Below, piece after piece: positions 57,029 to 64,000 of a stretch of DNA of 64,000 nt (its first letter is position 1; the number at the start of each line of letters is the position of its first letter). The notes beneath the pieces were generated by a model. That model saw only the letters and a program-made list of their open reading frames with translations, did no database searches and was not told the DNA's origin. The stretch spans positions 19,041,383-19,105,382 of the forward strand of contig NC_077235.1 in the NCBI RefSeq assembly GCF_027887165.1. The letters are read 5' to 3'. The position numbers and the translations under genes are program-made. The DNA is from Monodelphis domestica. Taxonomy: Eukaryota; Chordata; Mammalia; Didelphimorphia; Didelphidae.

Positions 57029-59484
57029 AACATTTTTTTATTTAGAATATTTTCCATAGTTACATGATTCATGATTCCCCTCCCTCCCACTATACCCACC
57101 CCCCTCCCAGAGCTGACAAGCAATTCCACTGGGTTATACATGTATTATTGTTCAAAACCTATTTCCACGTTATTTATATTTGCCGTAGAGTGATATCTTT
57201 ACACCAGAACCCTAATTATATCCCTATCAAACCACATGATCAATCATATATTTTTCTTCTGCTTTTCTGCTCCCACAGTTCTTTCTCATAAGTTCCTCTG
57301 GATTGTCCTGGGTCATTGCATTGCTGCTAGTAGAAAAGTCCATTACATTCGATTGTGCCACAGTGTATCAGTCTCTGTGTACAATGTTCTCCTGGTTCTG
57401 CTCCTCTCTGCATCACTTCCTGGAGGTTGTTCCAGTTCACATGGAATTCTTCTAGTTCATCATTCCTTTCAGCACAAGAGTATTCCATCACCATCAGATA
57501 CCACAATTTCTTCAGCCATTCCCTGATCTATGGACACTCCTTCATTTTCCTTTTTTTTTTTTGCCACCACAGAGACCACAGCTATGAATATTTTTGTAAA
57601 AGTATTTTTCCCTATTATCTCTTTGCCGTATAAACCAAGCAGTGGTATGGCTAGATTAAAGGGCAAACATTCTTTTAAAGCTCTTTGCACATAATACCAA
57701 ATTGCCCTCCAAAATGGTTGGACCAATTCACAACCCTACCAGCAGTGTATTAGTGTCCCAAATTTGCCATATCCTCATTACTTTCCTTTGCTGCCATATT
57801 GGCCAGTCTGCTAGATGTAAGGTGGTATCTTAGAGTTGTTTTAATTTGCATTTCTCTTATCAGGAGAGAATTAGAATACTTTTTCATTGGCTTCTTGATA
57901 GTTTTTATTTCATCCTGTAAAAACTGCTTATTCATGTCCCCTGACCATTTGTCAATTGGGGAATGGCTTGATTTTTTTGTAAATTTGACTTAGTTCCTTA
58001 TTTAGAAAATTAAACCTTTGTCAGAGAGTTTTGTTATAAAAATGTTTTCCCAGTTTTTTGCTTTCTTTCTAATTTTGGTTGCATAGGTTTTGTTTGTAAA
58101 AACAAGTTTTAATTTGATTTAATCAAAGTCATTTATTTCGCATTTTGTAATGTTCTCTAGCTCTTGCTTGGTCTTAAATTCCTTCCTTTCCCACAGAACA
58201 GAGTGGTATACTATTCTATGTTCACCTAACTTTTTTATGATTTCACTTTTTATATTTGTCATTTATCCATTTTGAATGCTTTTTGGTATAGGGTATAAAA
58301 TGTTAATCTAAACCTAATTTTTTCCATACTGTTTTCCAATTTTCCCAGTAATTTTTGTCAAATAGCAATTTCTTGTCCTAAAAGCAGGGCTCTTTGGATT
58401 TATCTTGCTGAGGTGACTTACCCTAAGTCTATTTCATTGATCCACCCTTCTGTCTCTTAGCCAATACCATATTGTTTTGATGACCACTGCTTTATAGTAT
58501 AGTTTAAGATTTGGTACTGCTAGGCTCCCATCCTTCACATTTTTTTCATTATTTCCCTAGATACTCTTGATCTTTTGTTCTTCCAGATGAACTTTGTTAT
58601 AATTTTTTCTAATTCCATAAAAAAATTTCTTTGGTAGTTTGAGAGTTATGGCACTGAATAAGTAAATTAATCTGGTTAGCATTTTAATTTTTTATGTTAG
58701 CTCATCCTACCCATGCACAATTAATGTTTTTCCACTTATTTAGATTTAGTTTTAATTGTGTGAAAAGTGTTTTATAGTTGTGTTCATATAATTCATATTT
58801 GCCTTGGTAGATAAATTCCTAAATATTTTATATTGTCTAGGGTGATTTTAAATGGATTTTCTCTTTCTACCTCCTGCTAATTTTTTTGGAAATATACAGA
58901 AATGTTGATGATTTATGTAGGTTTATCTTCTACCCTGCAACTGTGCTAAGATTTTAAATAATTTCCACAAGCCTTTTAGTGGATTTTCTAGGATTCTTTA
59001 AGTATACCATCATATCTTCTACAAAGAGTGATAATTTAGTTTCCTAATTGCCTACTTTAATCCTTTCAATTTCTTTTTCTTCTCTAATTGCTATTGCTAG
59101 CTTTTCTTGAACAATATAAAATAATAGATATGAAAATGAAAATCCTTGCTTCACTTCTGATCTTATTGGCAAGGCTTCTAACTTGTCCCCATTACAGATG
59201 ATACTTACTGATGGTTTTAAATATATACTGTTTATTATTTTTTGGAAAGGCCCTTCTATTCCTATACTTTCTAGTGTTTTCAAAAGAAGGGGTTTTATAT
59301 TTTGTCAAAGGCTTTTTATGCATCTATTGAGATAATCATATAATTTCTGTTGGTTTGATTATTGATATGGTCAATTATGTGCATGGTTTTCCTGATATTA
59401 AACCATCCTTTCCTTCCTCATATAAATCTCACTTGGTCATAGTGGATAATCCTCATGATAACTTGCTGTAGTCATTTTGCTCGT
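57029..59484 (-). mobile_element. L1 LINE, antisense (copy C, 3' part): RT domain to 3' end
   Basis: 3' end at 57029-57060 ('ttagaatattttccatagtt'), 3' UTR, ORF2 C-terminus (minus 57469-57726 encodes LGLYGKEIIGKNTFTKIFIA), and RT (minus 59044-59283 encodes NSIYLKPSVSI...GDKLEALPIRSEVKQG). The catalytic site at 59014-59025 reads F-V-E-D in place of F-A-D-D, so the RT is dead. L1 similarity stops at about 59484 beside the LTR. Confidence 0.92.
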
Positions 59485-59492
59485 ATAAAAAA

Positions 59493-60114
59493 TGTAGTTG
59501 TGGAAAATATATTACTCAAATCCAAATGACTTTTTATGGTAGTTTATTTACAAAAGGAGAAAGACTGAAGGTAATGTAATGAGAGAGAGAGTAGATAATT
59601 AATCCAGTCTGGTCCAAACCAGGCAGGGCTTCAGAGGCCCCAGCAAAGAGGAGCCCAGAGATAAATTAAACAAAGGTTCTAGCCACAAGACCTCCTCCAA
59701 GATGAGGGGCCTCTCTGGAGACTAGTACCTCCAGAAAAGCCAGGAAAAGGAATAAGCCTTTTCACTTACCCATGTGGTAGTCCTAGAGGAAAATCCAAGA
59801 GCAGTCCGAGGTCCCAAGCCGGAGTTCCTTCAAGGCCAAATTTGAAGGCCAATGACTTTTCACAGGAAGTTTTTCCTAATTTTAAAGGCCATTCCTTTTG
59901 TCACTTCCTATGCCTTCCTTTCACTTTATGTGAACCAATTGCAGTTTTAGTTTTGCTTAGGACTGCCAAAGGGCAGTCAGTGGGTTTTGATTTCTCACCC
60001 ACTATATCACATGTGGGTCACACACCTCCTCATACTTAAGGATAAGTGGGGTTTATACACTTTTAGTGATTGAATCTAAAAGTGAGTGAGGGGAGACTTA
60101 ATTCCCTCCTCACA
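59493..60114 (-). mobile_element. Solo LTR of an endogenous retrovirus-like element, minus strand
   Basis: On the minus strand the element begins TGTGAGGAGGG (60114 downward) and ends CCACAACTACA at 59493: 5'-TG ... CA-3', 622 bp. An AATAAA polyadenylation signal is at about 59548-59553 (complement 'gtttatttacaaaag'), leaving a U5 of plausible size. No internal retroviral genes or second LTR are adjacent. It splits an L1, but no 4-6 bp flanking duplication is visible (left 'aaaaa', right 'tactg'). Confidence 0.72.
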
Positions 60115-60830
60115 TACTGCTGAAAAGAAAGTCTATTCCTTTTTATCCCTTTTCAATTTTCTCCAGATATCTATTAACTCTAATTTTTCTAACATCCATT
60201 CACTTCCCTTATTTCTTTCTTCTTTATTTTTTGGTTTGATTTATCTACTTCTAAAAGAGGAAGATTGAGAGCCCCCACTACTATTGTCTTACTATCTATT
60301 CCTTAAGCTCCTTTAATTTCTCCTTTAGAAATCTAGATGATATCCCAATTGGTGCATAAATTTTAAGTAATTATATCACTTCATTGTTTATAGTACCCTT
60401 TAGCAAAATGTAATTTCTTTTCTTATCTTTTTTAGTCAGATCAATTTCTACTTTAGCTTTGTCTGGTATCATGACTCTACGCCTGCTTTTTTAAATTTTA
60501 GATGACACATAATAAATTCTGCTTCAGCCTTTTACCTTGAAACTGTGTGCCACCCTGCCTCAAATGTGTTTCTTATGAACAACATATAATAGGATTCGGA
60601 TTTTTAATCCACTCTGCTATCTACTTCCATTTTATGAGTGAGTTCATCCCATTCAAATTCAGAGTTATGATTGCTAACTGTGTATTGCCCTCCATCATGT
60701 CATTCCCTTTAAATCTTCCTCTATTCCTTTTCTCTCTGTTGATCCTTACCTGTATTTTGCTTTTTGTCAACCCACCCACCTGCTTCCCCTCCCTCAAATT
60801 ACCTGTCTTGGAGCTCACCCCTGAACTTTA
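60115..60830 (-). mobile_element. L1 ORF2 N-terminal endonuclease region (copy C, 5' part)
   Basis: On the minus strand, 60621-60818 is open and contains AIITLNLNGMNSLIKWK, the start of the L1 endonuclease domain. The rest of the domain runs, decayed, to about 60115 ('gaggaagattgagagccccc' is its complement). Probably the same L1 as 57029-59484, with the middle of ORF2 missing at the LTR. Confidence 0.85.
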
Positions 60831-61325
60831 AGTGAAAATATCAGGACTTACTAATCATCCCAAAGTGTGAAATAAGTCCTTATCTCAAATCCATACTAGA
60901 ATTCCCTGGCCTGGGGCTCTGGACTTCTCCATAAGTTGGAATTCTCAAGGGGTATGGGTTGGCTAGTATCACTGTTATTGCAGGAAGAATATCAGGATCT
61001 ACATGTTGGCTTGGACATAGGTTCCCAAAGCTTTAATAGCAGATAGGTTGGCAGGGGGTGGCATGCTTTTGGCTTACTCTTCCCACCTTTCTACAGCTTC
61101 TTGCTGGCTTTGTTTTCTTCTCACCCTAGTGCCCCAGTTTCCCTTTGTCTACTTTTTGGGTATTTTTCCTTTTCTTGATAGTTGTTTCACTGTCTCCTTG
61201 TTGGTTCTTTCACTTCTGTATCTGTTTTGTGGTAATATTTTAATTTTGGTCAGAGAGGAATCTCATGGTGGCACAGAGCTGCTCTGGATTACTCTGACAT
61301 GTTGGCTCCACTACCAGAAGTTTCC
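60831..61325 (-). mobile_element. Probable L1 5' UTR, directly joined to ORF2 (no ORF1 seen)
   Basis: On the minus strand the unit starts near 61325 with a 'gtagtggagccaacatgtca' phrase like the GGAGCCAAGATGGC-type start of many mammalian L1 5' UTRs. It runs about 490 bp with stops in all frames to the ORF2 N-terminus at 60818. I see no ORF1 coiled-coil or RNA-binding sequence. Assignment rests on position and the start motif. Confidence 0.55.
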
Positions 61326-62035
61326 TTTTCCCATTTTTTTAATCCTTTGTGGTACAAACCTACTAGTAATATTGCTGGATGAAGGGGCATGCACTCTTAA
61401 AGCCCTCTGGGAATAATTTCAAATTGCTTTCCAGAATAGGTTCCAGGATCAATTCACAACAGTACCAGAAATGCATTAGTGTCCAAATTTTGCCACAGGC
61501 CCTCCAAAATTTATTATTTTCCTTTATTGACATATTGGTCAATCTGCTGGGTATGAGGTGGTACTTCAGAGTTGTTTTCATTTGTATTTCTCTAACTGGG
61601 AGGGGTTTAGAACCTTTTTTCCATATGATTATTGATAGTTTTTATTTCTTCATCTGAAAACTGCCTATTCATATCCCTTGCCCATTTGTCAATTAGGGAA
61701 TGACCTGATTTCTTATAAATTTCATGTAGGTCCTTACAGATTTGAGAAATTAAATATTTGTCAGAGAATTTTGTTACAAAAATTTTTTCCCTAACTTGTT
61801 GCTTTCCTTCTAATTTTGGTTGCATTAGTTTTGCTTGTACAAAACTTTTTCAGTTTAATATAATCAAAACTATTCATTTTACATCTTGTAATGTTCTCTA
61901 TTTCTTGCTTGGTCTTAAATTCCTCCCTTCCCTATAGATCTGATAGGTATATTATTCTACACTCACTTAAGTTACTTATAATATCACTCTTCATGTTTAA
62001 GTCATATACCAATTTTGAATTGATTTGGGACAGGA
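61326..62035 (-). mobile_element. L1 ORF2 C-terminal fragment, antisense (copy F)
   Basis: The minus strand encodes KLEGKQQVREKIFVTKFSDK and KSGHSLIDKWARDMNRQFSD (61607-61825), and further upstream NSKLVYDLNMKSDIISNL (about 61950-62030). The 3' UTR is absent: the fragment starts inside ORF2 next to the 5' end of copy C and is cut on the right by the hAT-like element at 62036. Confidence 0.9.
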
Positions 62036-62498
62036 CTGTGATGGAAAACCTATGGAATGCATGCAAAAGATGGCATGCAGAGTACTCTTTTGGGGCACAT
62101 GCCACCACCCCTCCAGATTTCATTACTAGAAAGGCAGAGGGACTCAGGAAGAGCTGCTCCCTTCCCCCTCTCTTCCATTACTGACAACATTTTTTTTCAC
62201 ATCACCTGCCTCTCTGCCTAGCAGTCCAAAGGAAGAGCACAGTAGGTCAGGCAGGCAGCATAACTGGAGAGGAGCAGAATGCTTGGACCACTTCCCTCCC
62301 CTTCTTCACCTGCACTGAGGACATTTTTTCAATTCACCCTCTTCTCCACCCAACAGCCTAATAAAATCACTTTCTCCCTCCCCTGTGTGGGGTAAGGGAT
62401 TCAGCAGGGCATGCCTGGCTCTTGGTGAGCATGGGAAATGACATAGGGTCTCAGGAGTGGGGCACAGGACATAGTCTCTAAAAGGTTCACCATCACTG
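62036..62498. mobile_element. Non-autonomous hAT-like DNA transposon
   Basis: Left end CTGTGATGGAAAACCTATGG (62036-62055) and right end (complement) CAGTGATGGTGAACCTTTTA (from 62498 down) form terminal inverted repeats of about 16 bp with few mismatches, of the CAGTGATGG-GAACCT type known from mammalian hAT elements. 463 bp, no transposase. The expected 8-bp target duplication is not evident (left 'ggacagga', right 'ctgtatac'). Confidence 0.62.
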
Positions 62499-62559
62499 CT
62501 GTATACCACAATAATCTCAAAAGGATCTGGCAATCTTAACCAATAACTTCACATTATTT

Positions 62560-63350
62560 TACATATGAGAGGAGAATGGGAGGAAGTACCTTTCAGATCT
62601 ATAGTTTTGAAGGAAATCCATAACCATAGGAAAGAGTACTGTATCATAACAAACAAAAGAGAAATTTTCTTTTAAGAAGCCTTGAGTGTTTTTACATGAG
62701 TAAATTAATATTATTGCATTAAGAAGAGGAACTGTCAAACAGAAAAGCTCTTATAAAATATCTCTGGATAAAGATATAGGATCAGAAATATATAAGGAAT
62801 TTCTATTCAAATGTAAGAGTGAGAGCATCCTTGTGGAGAAGCAGTCAGAAGATATGAATAAGCATCTTAAAATAACACAAACAATTGACGACCATATGAA
62901 AAAATGCTCGAAATCACTAATAATCAGAGAGATGTGTATTAAAAGATCTTAGAGGTTTTACCTCATAAACATCATGTCTGAAGGAATGACTGACAAAAGA
63001 CAGAAATAATCAGTAGTGGAGGAGCTATGGAAAGAAAAGCACACTAATCCACTGTTAGAAGGGCTATAAATTGGTTCAGTTGATCTGAAAAACAATTTGG
63101 AATGACATTAGAATAGTAACTCAACTATTCATTTCCTTTAACTTGGCAATATTGCCAGTGATCAGAAACAAAGGGAAAAGAAACATTTGCCACAATACCT
63201 TATGGTAGCTAAAAGTGGGTGCTCAAACAAATGAACATATTATGATATAGGAATATAATAAAATATTACTGAATACTCACAAATGACACATGAGGAATTT
63301 TTTTTAAATGAGGAGATTTAGATAAACTTAAAAAACCATTATGAAAAATA
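62560..63350 (+). mobile_element. Old L1 ORF2 C-terminal fragment
   Basis: 'atctctggataaagatatag' and 'agaaatatataaggaatttc' (62760-62805), 'gaagatatgaataagcatct', 'catatgaaaaaatgctcgaa', 'gaaaaacaatttggaatgac' follow the ORF2 C-terminal order of the 33.4-kb copy. Heavily decayed; left limit uncertain. Confidence 0.72.
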
Positions 63351-63372
63351 CTTTATTCCCCTAAGAAAAGAG

Positions 63373-64000
63373 GTGCTGAGCAAAAGATGTAGAAAGAGGT
63401 ATGTTCTGTCATGTTCAATGGTTAAATTTCTTCTGAATTACAAGGGAGGATTCAGTGAGAGAGTAGTAGTAGGAAGTGATAGTGCCTCTTTTTCTGAGCT
63501 CAATTTATTTATTGGCATGGCTAGAAATGACCACAAGTGCAGGTCATTGGTCCCTCAGTGGCCAGAGATTTACCCTCCAGTCCAAGCATCCTTTTATAAA
63601 GCTTGGTTATATAAATCCATTACATAAGATATATTGGTGCTAGCTAAACAAAGACTGTGATTGGTTGATAATTACGGTGATTTGCAGAAGGAAAGTTCTA
63701 GAATCAGTGATAACAGGAGGAACACAGAGTTAGTTATCCTCTGGAACATCCTTCAGAAAGTTCCTAACTCAACAACATCTTCTTTATCTCCCTCAAGTGG
63801 CATCTTCACTAGGAATTTCATTTCCTAGAAAATATTATAGTACCAAATACTATATAAAATAGTTCTGAATCTAAGCTTTTAGAAATTTGGTTATAATAGT
63901 TACTCTTGTGATCACTAAAACTTAACTTTTAATCAATCAGTAGTCAGTTTTACAGCTTTGACTCTTCTAACTATCAACAATCTAGCACAAATTCCGGGGA
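63373..64000 (-). mobile_element. Probable LTR with promoter and polyadenylation signals, running off the window
   Basis: Read on the minus strand it has, in LTR order, a CCAAT-type box ('ccaatcacag', complement at about 63659-63668), a TATA-like 'tttataaaagg' (complement at 63590-63600), and AATAAA (complement at about 63506-63514) 80-90 bp downstream, then about 130 bp to a possible CA end near 63373-63389. No coding sequence is seen; the U3 start is beyond or near 64000. Confidence 0.5.

Noticed and set aside
56557..57045. 162-codon open frame on the plus strand
   Set aside because: It lies antisense to the 3' UTR and ORF2 of an L1 and resembles no protein; the long frame reflects L1 composition.
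59493..60114. Complete endogenous retrovirus
   Set aside because: Only one LTR is present; both flanks are L1 and no gag, pol or env sequence is seen.
1..64000. CRISPR array, operon or bacterial-type gene cluster
   Set aside because: No regularly spaced repeats with unique spacers, no closely packed open frames; the content is mammalian interspersed repeats throughout.

Overview
This window is nuclear DNA of a marsupial mammal. It is AT-rich and CpG-poor, and it is packed with retrotransposon remnants whose sequence types are characteristic of marsupials: L1 copies with the marsupial 3' UTR type, tRNA-headed SINEs (one type ending in A-rich DNA, another in an RTE/BovB-like tail), old L2 and CR1/L3 LINEs, and MIR/Ther CORE-SINEs. 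Family names come from recognition of sequence patterns, without a database search. I cannot tell an American opossum from an Australian marsupial.

I find no host protein-coding gene, no rRNA, tRNA or snRNA gene, and no CRISPR. The longest open frames belong to dead LINE ORF2 fragments. The window is therefore intergenic or lies inside a large intron.

Layout: 1-835 antisense L1 end; 848-3300 long antisense L2 split by an RTE-tailed SINE; 3.6-5 kb SINEs and an L1 3' end; 5-15 kb mostly single-copy-looking DNA with scattered CORE-SINEs and L2 tails; 15.3-17.7 kb L2 and two old L1 3' ends; 18.4-21.4 kb SINE cluster; 21.4-23.1 kb the youngest-looking L1 fragment (1.6 kb, sense); 24-27.2 kb CR1/L3 remnants, one with a recognisable reverse transcriptase (RT) motif; 27.5-33 kb L2, SINEs and single-copy-looking DNA; 33.4-39.4 kb an L1-dense block with a tail-to-tail L1 pair and a SINE inside an L1 that itself carries a 167-bp insertion; 40.8-47.5 kb CR1/L3, L2 and L1 pieces; 47.5-55.6 kb mostly single-copy-looking DNA with a GGAA microsatellite and one small GC-richer patch at 52.5-52.85 kb; 55.6-63.4 kb a second L1-dense block holding a solo LTR and a hAT-like DNA transposon; 63.37-64.0 kb a probable second LTR running off the window.

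Nothing here works together as a gene system. What the sequence records is insertion history: target-site duplications, nested insertions, internal deletions and decayed catalytic motifs. I saw no convincing undescribed biological system. The observations most worth checking are the nested 167-bp insertion (38.25-38.42 kb), the LTR that sits where at least about 450 bp of L1 is missing (59.5-60.1 kb), the L1 that appears to lack ORF1 (60.8-61.3 kb), and the small CpG-bearing patch at 52.5-52.85 kb.
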